DNA of 64,000 bases, taken from positions 868,001 through 932,000 of the forward strand of contig CAVYML010000003.1 of the NCBI GenBank assembly GCA_963769605.1, in the 5' to 3' direction. The position numbers and the translations under genes are program-made. The notes beneath the pieces are model-generated. The model did no database searches and was not told the DNA's origin. It saw only the letters and a list, made by a program, of their open reading frames with translations. Shown piece by piece: positions 17,850 to 25,510 of the stretch (the first letter of the stretch is position 1; every line of letters starts with the position of its first letter). This DNA is from Fen-1254 sp963769605 (lineage in GTDB: Bacteria; Bacteroidota; Ignavibacteria; UBA10030).

Positions 17850-18233
17850 GTGGCTCGTATTGCTGGAGTTGATTTACCAAAAAATAAAAGGACCGAAATC
17901 GGTCTGACATATATTTACGGTATTGGTGTCAATACCGCAAAGGAAATTGTCGCAAAAGCAAAAGTCGACGGCGATAAGCGTGTCGGCGAATTGAACGATG
18001 AGGAAGTAGCGGCGCTTCGATCCATCATTCAATCCGATTACAAGGTGGAAGGTGCGCTGCGCAGCGAAAGCCAATTGAGCATCAAGCGCTTGATGGATAT
18101 CGGCTGTTATCGCGGCTTGCGCCATCGGAAGGGCTTGCCGGTGCGGGGACAGCGGACGCGGACAAATTCCCGTACTCGCAAAGGAAAGAGAAAAACAGTT
18201 GCCGGAAAGAAAAAGACAGCAGAAAAGAAGTAA
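17850..18233 (+). CDS. rpsM: 30S ribosomal protein S13
   Basis: S13 is at the top of the 30S head and contacts 50S and the P-site tRNA. The start is GTG 17850 behind AAGGAG (17838-17843). RIAGVDLPKNKR, YIYGIGVNTAKEIVAKA and the C-terminal LRHRKGLPVRGQRTRTNSRT are diagnostic. The tail is very basic. At 127 residues it has normal length. Confidence 0.98.
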   Translation: MARIAGVDLPKNKRTEIGLTYIYGIGVNTAKEIVAKAKVDGDKRVGELNDEEVAALRSIIQSDYKVEGALRSESQLSIKRLMDIGCYRGLRHRKGLPVRGQRTRTNSRTRKGKRKTVAGKKKTAEKK

Positions 18234-18267
18234 CAATAATTTAAAGTCATCGTAAAGGAAGACTTCA

Positions 18268-18666
18268 TTGGCAAAGCAAGCAGCAGCACCAGTAGCAAAA
18301 AAGAAAAAGAAAGTCCATGTCGATGCAAACGGTAAAGCATTCGTCAAAGCTACGTTTAACAATACGATCGTGACGTTGACCGATACGTACGGCAATGTGA
18401 TTGCATGGTCGACTTCGGGCAAAAATGGATTCAAAGGATCGCGCAAAAGCACTCCGTTTGCCGCTCAGGTTGCTGCGGAAGCGGCGGCCAAAGAGGCACA
18501 CGATCTCGGATTGCGCAGGGTCGAGGTCTTTATTAAAGGACCGGGAGGCGGTCGTGAAGCGGCTGTTCGCTCCCTGACAACGGCCGGTCTTGAAGTGACC
18601 ATCATTCGGGATATTACACCGGTTCCGCATAACGGCTGCCGTCCGCCAAAACGGCGAAGAGTCTAA
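18268..18666 (+). CDS. rpsK: 30S ribosomal protein S11
   Basis: S11 is a 30S platform protein lining the mRNA exit. The start is TTG 18268 behind AAGGAAG. FNNTIVTLTDTYGNVIAWS, GFKGSRKSTPFAAQ and the C-terminal DITPVPHNGCRPPKRRRV are intact. At 132 residues it has normal length, with a short basic N-terminal extension. Confidence 0.98.
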   Translation: MAKQAAAPVAKKKKKVHVDANGKAFVKATFNNTIVTLTDTYGNVIAWSTSGKNGFKGSRKSTPFAAQVAAEAAAKEAHDLGLRRVEVFIKGPGGGREAAVRSLTTAGLEVTIIRDITPVPHNGCRPPKRRRV

Positions 18667-18742
18667 GAATTTCAGATTGCATCCCGTAAAAAACACGGGA
18701 CGCAAATCGAGAATTGCAAATCGAAAATATTTGAGGAGAATT

Positions 18743-19372
18743 ATGGCGAGATACGTTGATGCCAATTGCAAATTGTGCCGCAGGGAAAAGCAAAAGCTTT
18801 TCTTGAAAGGAACGAAGTGTTTGACGGAAAAATGCCCGCTTGAAAAGCGATTATACGCACCGGGTCAGCATGGCCAATCAAGACGCATGCGAACTTCGGA
18901 ATACGGCATTCAGCTGCGGGAAAAACAAAAAGTTCGCCGAACATACGGCGTGCTGGAAGCTCAATTCCGTAATTATTTCGAACGTGCGGCAAAGCAGAGC
19001 GGCCGTACGGGAGATGCATTGGTAAAACTTCTTGAACGGCGCCTTGACAACGTCGTCTATCGTCTGGGTTTTGCGCCTTCCCGCAAATCGGCACGCCAGC
19101 TCGTTCTCCATCGTCACTTGCTTGTCAATAACCAAATCGTTGATGTGCCTTCGTTTCTGTTGAATCCAGGCGATGTTATTCAAATACGGGAGCACAGCAA
19201 AAAACTCGCGCTCATACACGATTCTTTGAAGCGCGTAAAAGATTCGTCCATGCTTGCATGGTTGAGCGTCGATAAGGCGACCCTGAGCGGGACGTTTATC
19301 AATGTTCCAGAACGCGCGGATGTTCCATTGAATGCGAATGAACAATTGATTGTTGAATTGTATTCGAAGTAG
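18743..19372 (+). CDS. rpsD: 30S ribosomal protein S4, zinc form
   Basis: S4 initiates 16S assembly and acts in fidelity. ATG 18743 with GAGGAG at 18733-18738 gives the family N-terminus MARYVDANCKLCRREKQKLF; an in-frame upstream ATG at 18677 would add an unrelated 22-residue leader and is rejected. Four cysteines (CKLC, C, C within the first 35 residues) form the zinc site. The S4/RNA-binding domain shows RRLDNVVYRLGFAPSRKSAR. At 209 residues it has normal length. Confidence 0.97.
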   Translation: MARYVDANCKLCRREKQKLFLKGTKCLTEKCPLEKRLYAPGQHGQSRRMRTSEYGIQLREKQKVRRTYGVLEAQFRNYFERAAKQSGRTGDALVKLLERRLDNVVYRLGFAPSRKSARQLVLHRHLLVNNQIVDVPSFLLNPGDVIQIREHSKKLALIHDSLKRVKDSSMLAWLSVDKATLSGTFINVPERADVPLNANEQLIVELYSK

Positions 19373-19429
19373 GAAACGAGTAGATAATCACTTTATAATC
19401 CTCGTTTTATTTTCGAGGGAAAGAAAACT

Positions 19430-20413
19430 ATGAGCACAGTACAAATGCCAGAACAGGTCGAACTTGAACAATCGACGGCAACCAATACTTTTGGAAAATT
19501 CATTCTTCAACCGTTGGAAAAGGGATTCGGCGTTACCATCGGTAATTCAATGCGGCGCGTCTTGCTTTCTTCCTTGCCCGGAACAGCAATTACGGCCATC
19601 CGCGTGGAAGGTATTCAGCACGAATTCTCGACCATCAAAGGTATGGTAGAAGATGTCGCTGATTTTATTCTAAATCTCAAGCAGGTCCGCATACGGCCGA
19701 CGAATAAAAAAGCGGCAAAAGTAACTCTTCCGCTCAAAGGACCTGCAACATTGACGGCGGGAGATATTGCAAAGTTTACGCAGGAAATTGAAATCCTTAA
19801 TCCGGATCTTCACCTTGCAACGCTGAATAAAGATGCGAATTTCGAACTTGAACTGCGCCTCGGACGCGGAAAGGGATATATTCCAGCGGAAGAAAATAAA
19901 GCTGCAGATCAGCCCATTGGAACCATAGCTATCGATTCGATCTTCACGCCTATAAAAAACGTAAAATTTATTGTTGAACCGACGCGCGTCGGCGGCCAGA
20001 CAGATTTTGAAAAATTGATTCTTGAGATCGAAACCGACGGTTCCATGACCCCGGAAGAAGCGGTAACTCATGCGGGGAAAATTATGCGTGATCATGTTCA
20101 ATTCTTTATCAATTTCGGCGTAGAACCGGAAGCGGAGAAAGCTGAAACGGAACAAGAAGCCGAAGTGTCGCGCATTCGAAAGGTGCTCAGGATGTCCGTC
20201 GATGAGCTTGAACTTTCCGTGCGTTCGCATAATTGCCTGCGTTCTGCTAATATCAAAAATATGGCCGATTTAGTGCGGCGGAGCGAGTCCGAACTTCTAA
20301 AATTCAGGAACTTCGGCAGAAAATCGCTTGCCGAGTTGTCCGAAATTATTGAGCAGCATGGATTGAATTTTGGAATGGATGTCGATAAATATTTGAAAGA
20401 AGGAAGCGAGTAA
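19430..20413 (+). CDS. rpoA: RNA polymerase alpha subunit
   Basis: The alpha subunit dimer scaffolds beta and beta' and reads UP elements through its C-terminal domain. NTD motifs are PLEKGFGVTIGNSMRRVLLSS and GTAITAIRVEGIQHEF; the CTD contains VDELELSVRSHNCLRSANI and ELLKFRNFGRKSLAEL. At 327 residues it has normal length. The SD lies inside the 3' arm of a small hairpin (CCTCG 19400-19404 / CGAGG 19414-19418), which may modulate initiation. Confidence 0.98.
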   Translation: MSTVQMPEQVELEQSTATNTFGKFILQPLEKGFGVTIGNSMRRVLLSSLPGTAITAIRVEGIQHEFSTIKGMVEDVADFILNLKQVRIRPTNKKAAKVTLPLKGPATLTAGDIAKFTQEIEILNPDLHLATLNKDANFELELRLGRGKGYIPAEENKAADQPIGTIAIDSIFTPIKNVKFIVEPTRVGGQTDFEKLILEIETDGSMTPEEAVTHAGKIMRDHVQFFINFGVEPEAEKAETEQEAEVSRIRKVLRMSVDELELSVRSHNCLRSANIKNMADLVRRSESELLKFRNFGRKSLAELSEIIEQHGLNFGMDVDKYLKEGSE

Positions 20414-20437
20414 TCGCTTCGGAAGGAAAAAGAACGT

Positions 20438-21010
20438 ATGCGCCATTTAAAAGCAGGACGAAAGCTTAAACGCACAGCAAGTCATCGCAAGGCTACACTT
20501 GCCGCGTTGGGTACATCCCTGATTATTCATAAACGAATAAAGACTACGGTTGCGAAAGCAAAAGAAGCTCGCATGTATGTTGAAAAAATTATTACACGTG
20601 CGAAAAATGCCGTCGCTCAAGAAACCGGAACAGAGAAGAAAAATATTGCAGCACGCCGTGAAGTTTTTTCGATACTCCGGAGCAAAACAGCAGTCGCGGA
20701 GTTGTTTAAGGAAATTGCTCCGAAAGTTGCTTCGCGGGCCGGCGGTTACACGAGGGTTGTCAAATTAGGCCGTCGTCTCGGCGACGGTGCCGAAGTGGCA
20801 ATGCTGGAACTGGTGGATTTCAATATCGGTCAGGATAAAAGTGCAGTTAAAACAGCAAAGAAGTCGGCGGCAAGAAAGAAACAGATACCCAAAAAGAAAA
20901 CTGCAAAAAATACAACCGCAGAGGAAGACGTGCAGCAGCCGGAATCGACACACGATGTTTCTACTCCGGATGCAGGAGCGGTCAATGCAGAAACGACAAA
21001 GGATAGCTAA
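20438..21010 (+). CDS. rplQ: 50S ribosomal protein L17 with long C-terminal tail
   Basis: L17 lies near the tunnel exit. The family core (MRHLKAGRKLKRTASHRKA, then RAGGYTRVVKLGRRLGDGA and MLELVD) ends near residue 130. About 60 further residues form a Lys-rich then acidic/Thr-rich disordered tail, giving 190 residues against a usual 115-130. It is last gene of the cluster, and its stop codon lies inside an intrinsic-terminator stem. Confidence 0.97.
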   Translation: MRHLKAGRKLKRTASHRKATLAALGTSLIIHKRIKTTVAKAKEARMYVEKIITRAKNAVAQETGTEKKNIAARREVFSILRSKTAVAELFKEIAPKVASRAGGYTRVVKLGRRLGDGAEVAMLELVDFNIGQDKSAVKTAKKSAARKKQIPKKKTAKNTTAEEDVQQPESTHDVSTPDAGAVNAETTKDS

Positions 21011-21023
21011 GCGCTATCCTTTT
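20998..21023 (+). terminator. Terminator at the end of the ribosomal cluster
   Basis: AAAGGATAGC (20998-21007) pairs with GCTATCCTTT (21013-21022) around a 5-nt loop and is followed by a short T run. The stem includes the last codons and stop of rplQ. Because the T run is short, some read-through to engB is likely. Confidence 0.6.
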
Positions 21024-21054
21024 GTGCTTCTATAACTTTGGGAGAAAGAATAAT

Positions 21055-21684
21055 ATGTTAAAAATAAATTCGGCGGAATTTTTACAGGGTGTAGCAGATC
21101 TTCATCAATTACCGAAGAACGAGCTGCGCGAGATTGTATTTATCGGCCGGTCGAACGTAGGTAAATCGTCGTTGCTTAATAAAATCTGCAACAAGAAAAA
21201 TCTTGCACGTTCAAGTTCCACACCCGGCAAGACGCGTGAGATTAACTATTACATTATCAACAATGAATTTTATTTTGTTGATCTTCCCGGATACGGCTAT
21301 GCAAAAGTTCCGGAACAAATGAAAGCCGGATGGAAACGGCTCATTGAGGATTTTCTAAAAAGAGAAGAAAAAATCGGATTGGCTCTCCAGTTGATTGATT
21401 CGAGGCAAGAACCGACACCTCTGGATCTCATGATGATGGACTGGCTTGAATATTATGAAGTACCATATTTATTGGTATTGACGAAATCAGATAAGCTGCC
21501 TTTTAGTAAACTTGGCAAGCAAATCGATATATATAAAGAACGATTCCATGCACAGATTGCCGATGGAAGCTGCCGGGGGATAGTGCCGTTTTCTGTGGTC
21601 AGCGGCGTTGGCCGCCTGGAATTGCTGAAAGATATGGAAGATCATATAGAACCTCCTCGAAAGAGCAGAAAAGAAGCAGTTTAG
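21055..21684 (+). CDS. engB: Ribosome biogenesis GTPase EngB (YsxC/YihA)
   Basis: EngB is a TRAFAC GTPase needed for 50S assembly. ATG 21055 behind GGAG (21041-21044) is preferred over an in-frame TTG at 21022. G1 is GRSNVGKSSLLN, G3 DLPGYGYAKV, G4 TKSD, and the switch region has SSTPGKTREINYY. At 209 residues it has normal length. It lies directly downstream of the ribosomal cluster. Confidence 0.97.
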   Translation: MLKINSAEFLQGVADLHQLPKNELREIVFIGRSNVGKSSLLNKICNKKNLARSSSTPGKTREINYYIINNEFYFVDLPGYGYAKVPEQMKAGWKRLIEDFLKREEKIGLALQLIDSRQEPTPLDLMMMDWLEYYEVPYLLVLTKSDKLPFSKLGKQIDIYKERFHAQIADGSCRGIVPFSVVSGVGRLELLKDMEDHIEPPRKSRKEAV

Positions 21685-21687
21685 AGA

Positions 21688-21718
21688 AAAGACCCCGCAA
21701 AGACGGGGTCTTTTTTTG
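21688..21718 (+). terminator. Intrinsic terminator after engB
   Basis: GACCCCG (21691-21697) pairs with CGGGGTC (21704-21710), the stem is extended by A-T pairs, and seven T's follow. A clear Rho-independent terminator. Confidence 0.92.
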
Positions 21719-21791
21719 TGCGTTTCCGGTCGGAATTATTGCCAGGAATTTCAAATTTAGATTCATAGAGCGAAATAATATCAAAAAACAC

Positions 21792-21820
21792 TTGACAAAC
21801 TCAAGGACAAGTTATATATT
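21792..21820 (+). promoter_or_regulatory. Promoter of the susCD operon
   Basis: TTGACA (21792-21797) and TATATT (21815-21820) are spaced by 17 bp, a near-consensus vegetative promoter. The inferred start point near 21827 leaves an untranslated leader of about 365 nt before susC. Confidence 0.8.
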
Positions 21821-21849
21821 TTTACAAATTTAGATCAAACATATAAAAG

Positions 21850-21893
21850 AAGGAGGTGTAGACCTGTTTTGCACAAAAACACTATTGTGCAAA
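21850..21893 (+). promoter_or_regulatory. First module of the susC leader: orphan SD and hairpin
   Basis: A perfect SD, AAGGAGGT (21850-21857), stands with no convincing gene behind it. It can be masked locally (AGGT 21854-21857 with ACCT 21862-21865). TTTGCACAA (21868-21876) and TTGTGCAAA (21885-21893) then form a 9-bp hairpin. AGACCT at 21860-21865 is also complementary to AGGTCT at 21989-21994, within the SD region of the minigene. Confidence 0.5.
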
Positions 21894-21998
21894 TGTAAGC
21901 CTATTTGTAAAGATTTCTTACCTGTTTACTCTTTTTGGGAATGATCCGAGAGTAAATCCTTTTCGCACAAAACATTTCTCTTAGAAGGAGGTCTGCTT

Positions 21999-22025
21999 AT
22001 GTCTGGGAAAAAGGATTCGACCTAA
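21999..22025 (+). CDS. Leader minigene MSGKKDST upstream of susC
   Basis: An 8-codon frame (ATG to TAA, product MSGKKDST) sits behind a perfect AAGGAGGT (21985-21992) with 6-nt spacing, the strongest SD in this region. It is too short to be assigned a function by similarity and may act in cis. It is bracketed by TTCTCTT (21976-21982) and AAGAGAA (22051-22057), which are complementary to each other, the latter being the 5' arm of the following terminator. Coding status is an inference from the SD, start, stop and position. Confidence 0.5.
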   Translation: MSGKKDST

Positions 22026-22049
22026 GTTGTTTCGGTAAGCTGCAAGCTC

Positions 22050-22096
22050 AAAGAGAAGAATGCAATTTAAAAAGTTTCTTTTCTCTTTCTTTTTTT
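22050..22096 (+). terminator. Terminator/attenuator in the susC leader
   Basis: AAAGAGAA (22050-22057) pairs with TTCTCTTT (22081-22088), and CTTTTTTT follows at 22089-22096. It lies between the operon's promoter and the susC start, so termination here would prevent susCD expression. The stem is A/T-rich with a long loop, hence moderate strength. Confidence 0.55.
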
Positions 22097-22193
22097 CCCT
22101 TAAGTGCATATACATTGAAAAAAAATTAGTTGTGCACTGCGATTTTGTTTTTGATCCACATTAATGAATCAATTTTTTAAGAGGAGCCTATTT

Positions 22194-25100
22194 ATGAAAA
22201 AAATCTGTGGCTACGTCCTTTTTGCTGTTATGTTGCTTGCGGTGGTCGCAAACGCAGCATTAGCGCAGAATGGTACAATTAAGGGTGTTGTAACCGACGA
22301 TCAGACCGGTGCCACTCTTCCGGGCGCGACAGTGCTTGTAGAGAAAACTGCCTATGGCGCGGCAACCGATCAGGATGGAAAGTATATTATTGCAAATCTT
22401 CCTCCGGGATCGTATTCATTATTGGTACGATTTGTCGGCTATACTCCGGTCCGGCAATTGATAACAATTGGTGCCGGTGAAGAGCAAGTAGTCGATTTTA
22501 AATTGACGGCCAGCTCTGTTCAAGTCAATCCTGTTGTTATAACTGCGATTGGAACTGCGGCTGAAAGAGAAAAACTTGCGGTCACAGTCTCCAGTGTTGA
22601 TGATAAGGAACTGGAAACGGCCGGTGCACACGACGTCATTACCGACCTTGCGGCTAAAGCCCCCGGCGTCTATACGACGGAAACAACCGGCGACCCTGGT
22701 TCCGCAACAAGAATTATTTTGCGCGGTGCTCGTTCGTTAAATAACGATAACCAGCCTCTCGTTGTCGTCGACGGTATCCCTATCCTCAGTTCGGTGAACG
22801 ACGTAGATGGCAACAATGTCGGCGGTGTTGCAGCAGAATCCCATTTAACCGATATTAATCCGAACGACATTCAATCCATTGAAATCTACAAAGGACCTTC
22901 TGCCGCATCCATCTGGGGATCGCGTGCCGCCAATGGTGTTATCGTCATTACAACGAAGAACGGCAAAGTCAGCGGACTCTCAGCCGGAAGAAAATTAAAT
23001 CTCTCCGTGCGTACTCAGGTTTATGTGGATGATATATCGAAATCGTATCCTTTGCAAACAAGCTTTGGAGAGGGTATTGAGGGCGGCTTTATCAATGGTT
23101 ACAGCTTTAGCTGGGGCGATCCCATCTTTTTGCGCAGCGGCGGAGCAGATGTGACTTCCGGCGGTCCCTATGCAATTACAGCAAAAAATTCCAAGCAAAC
23201 TTATGATCATGCTGCCGAACTTTACCGGTCGGCGGTTTCAACAGATTTAGGCATAACTTTACAAGGCGGCGATGAATGGGGCGATTATTACCTCGATATG
23301 GATCAGTTATTCCAGCAAGGTATTATTAAAGCCAATTCAGATTTAAAACGTTCATCTGCAAAAGCTAATGTTTCAAGAAAGTTTTCGGAAGATTTTACTA
23401 TTCGTGTCAATGCAAACTATATAAAATCAATAAGCGATCGTATTCAACAAGGATCGAATATATCAGGATTGCTTCTGGGCGCATATCGAACGCCGCCTGA
23501 TTTTAACAACAGTCCGTATCTTGTCAATTATACCGATCCATCGACTGGCGTAATTTCCTACAACGTTCAACGTTCCTATCGTGATCCGACAGGAAATCCG
23601 GCAGGGCGGATCGGTTACGATAATCCATTATATGTTATCAATGAGATCCCGACTACTTTCAACACGGATCGCTTTATTGGATCAGCGGATATGTCGTACG
23701 ATGCTGCAAAGTGGCTGAATTTTACATTCCGCAACGGCGTAGATACGTACACGGAAGATCGAGCCACAAGTTATCCGTACAGAGATGCTGCATTTTCTAC
23801 GGGATTTTTATCAAGGGAAGTGATCGGCGAATATCAGATTAATAGCGACCTTATGGGAACGATAACACAAAAATTTTCCGATGATTTCAATACATCATTA
23901 CTCGTCGGATTCCATTTGGATCATCACAGCCTTAGTGATTTGTACACGCAAGGGACACAATTTTTAATTACGAGTGGTTTGTTTGCGATGCAAAACTGCG
24001 AGAGCGTGACATCATCGGAATACTATTATACGATGAGAACAGCGGCTCTGTATGGTGAGTTGAAGTTCCAGTTCTTCGATCAGGTGTTTTTAACGATGAC
24101 CGGACGTAATGAAAGCGCTTCCACTTACGGTGCTGATGTTGCAAAAACGTATTTCTATCCTTCAGCGAATTTGGCATGGCAATTTACACAATTGCCGGAT
24201 CTCAAGGACGATGCAACGCTCAGTTATGGTAAACTTCGTGTTGCGTATGGAACTGCTGCAAACCAGCCGTCCGTATTCCAGACAGATACATATTATCCAA
24301 CAGCGTCAACAAGCGATGGATGGGCATCGACAACAACCCTTCTCGATGCGACCAGCCCTCTTTACAACGGCGGTATCCAGCGTTCAACAACGATGGGAAA
24401 TGCAGATCTCAAACCGGAAATGACGGCTGAAACAGAGTTCGGCGGTGACTTCAGATTCTTGAGTGATCGCACCTCATTGAATGTGACGCAATATTCCAGC
24501 AAAACAACAGATGCTATCCTTGCCATGCCTATTGCACCTACCGCCGGTTTCACGAGCGAGTGGGCAAATGCAGCCACGATTGAAAACAAAGGCACTGAAG
24601 TGCAATTGACTATCGATTGGCTCCATTCCGGAGGATTTTCATGGTCTTCGACAATCAATTGGTCGAAGAATAAAAACGAAGTAACTTCCTTGCCTGCCGG
24701 CGTCACTTCTATCTTCTTAGCAGGATTCGAGGATCCAAGTTCGCGTGCAATTCTTAATCAGCCGGTCGGTGTTTTATACGGCACACGATGGGATAGAAAT
24801 GCGGATGGAAGCATCAAACTTGATGCCAATGGATTTCCCATTGAATCGGAAACAGACGGAATTATCGGTGATCCGAACCCCGATTGGAGAGGAAGTATTA
24901 CCAATACGTTCCGCTTCGAACGCTTAACTTTAAATGTTGTTTTTGACATCAAGAAAGGCGGGCAAGTGTGGAACGGAACAAAAGGCGCTCTGTATTATTT
25001 CGGAACGCATAAAGATGAAAATACATGGACAACCGTTAATGCAACCACAGCCACGACGGTAAAAGATTATGAAGGATTGACGGTCTCTGATCTGTATACA

Positions 25101-25493
25101 GATCAGGCCAGCGCTGTTACCAAAAATAATGATGGTTCGTATTCTTTCCGCGGTTATATTAAGAATTTCGGCGGCGGACCTGTTGTGATTGACGAATTCT
25201 ATTACTGGGATGGTCCGGGATCCGGATTTACGGGACCATCCGAACAATTTATTGAAGACGGCGGATTCGTTCGTTTAAAGGAAGTAACACTTGCTTATAC
25301 ATTCCCGCTGCAGTTTATCGGTTTGCAAAATGCAACGGTCAGCGTAACAGGCAGGAACCTGTTATTATGGACAAAATATACCGGTATTGATCCCGAAACA
25401 AACTTGACCGGTCCGACCAATGGTCAGGGGCTGGATTATTTCAATAATCCAACCACGAAAACATGGGTCTTTTCCTTAAAGTTTGATTATTAA
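22194..25493 (+). CDS. susC: SusC/RagA-family TonB-dependent outer-membrane receptor
   Basis: A nutrient importer of the outer membrane, probably for oligosaccharides or peptides, powered by TonB-ExbBD and lidded by the SusD partner. ATG 22194 with GAGGAG (22181-22186) gives a clean signal peptide of about 25 residues ending NAALAQ; an in-frame ATG at 22164 is less likely. Domains: carboxypeptidase-regulatory-like N-terminal domain (about 27-105, GVVTDDQTGATLPGATV), plug (about 110-240, IILRGARSLNNDNQPLVVVD and GPSAASIWGSRAANGVIVIT), then the 22-stranded barrel ending in KFDY. Length 1099, normal. The leader is described separately. The substrate cannot be read from the sequence. Confidence 0.95.
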   Translation: MKKICGYVLFAVMLLAVVANAALAQNGTIKGVVTDDQTGATLPGATVLVEKTAYGAATDQDGKYIIANLPPGSYSLLVRFVGYTPVRQLITIGAGEEQVVDFKLTASSVQVNPVVITAIGTAAEREKLAVTVSSVDDKELETAGAHDVITDLAAKAPGVYTTETTGDPGSATRIILRGARSLNNDNQPLVVVDGIPILSSVNDVDGNNVGGVAAESHLTDINPNDIQSIEIYKGPSAASIWGSRAANGVIVITTKNGKVSGLSAGRKLNLSVRTQVYVDDISKSYPLQTSFGEGIEGGFINGYSFSWGDPIFLRSGGADVTSGGPYAITAKNSKQTYDHAAELYRSAVSTDLGITLQGGDEWGDYYLDMDQLFQQGIIKANSDLKRSSAKANVSRKFSEDFTIRVNANYIKSISDRIQQGSNISGLLLGAYRTPPDFNNSPYLVNYTDPSTGVISYNVQRSYRDPTGNPAGRIGYDNPLYVINEIPTTFNTDRFIGSADMSYDAAKWLNFTFRNGVDTYTEDRATSYPYRDAAFSTGFLSREVIGEYQINSDLMGTITQKFSDDFNTSLLVGFHLDHHSLSDLYTQGTQFLITSGLFAMQNCESVTSSEYYYTMRTAALYGELKFQFFDQVFLTMTGRNESASTYGADVAKTYFYPSANLAWQFTQLPDLKDDATLSYGKLRVAYGTAANQPSVFQTDTYYPTASTSDGWASTTTLLDATSPLYNGGIQRSTTMGNADLKPEMTAETEFGGDFRFLSDRTSLNVTQYSSKTTDAILAMPIAPTAGFTSEWANAATIENKGTEVQLTIDWLHSGGFSWSSTINWSKNKNEVTSLPAGVTSIFLAGFEDPSSRAILNQPVGVLYGTRWDRNADGSIKLDANGFPIESETDGIIGDPNPDWRGSITNTFRFERLTLNVVFDIKKGGQVWNGTKGALYYFGTHKDENTWTTVNATTATTVKDYEGLTVSDLYTDQASAVTKNNDGSYSFRGYIKNFGGGPVVIDEFYYWDGPGSGFTGPSEQFIEDGGFVRLKEVTLAYTFPLQFIGLQNATVSVTGRNLLLWTKYTGIDPETNLTGPTNGQGLDYFNNPTTKTWVFSLKFDY

Positions 25494-25510
25494 TTATGAG
25501 GAGCATAGAC

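Noticed and set aside
21864..21944. Cys-rich 26-codon frame from CTG 21864 behind the first perfect SD
   Set aside because: CTG starts are rare and the frame crosses two inverted repeats; a 9-codon frame from TTG 21869 competes. Coding is not supported.
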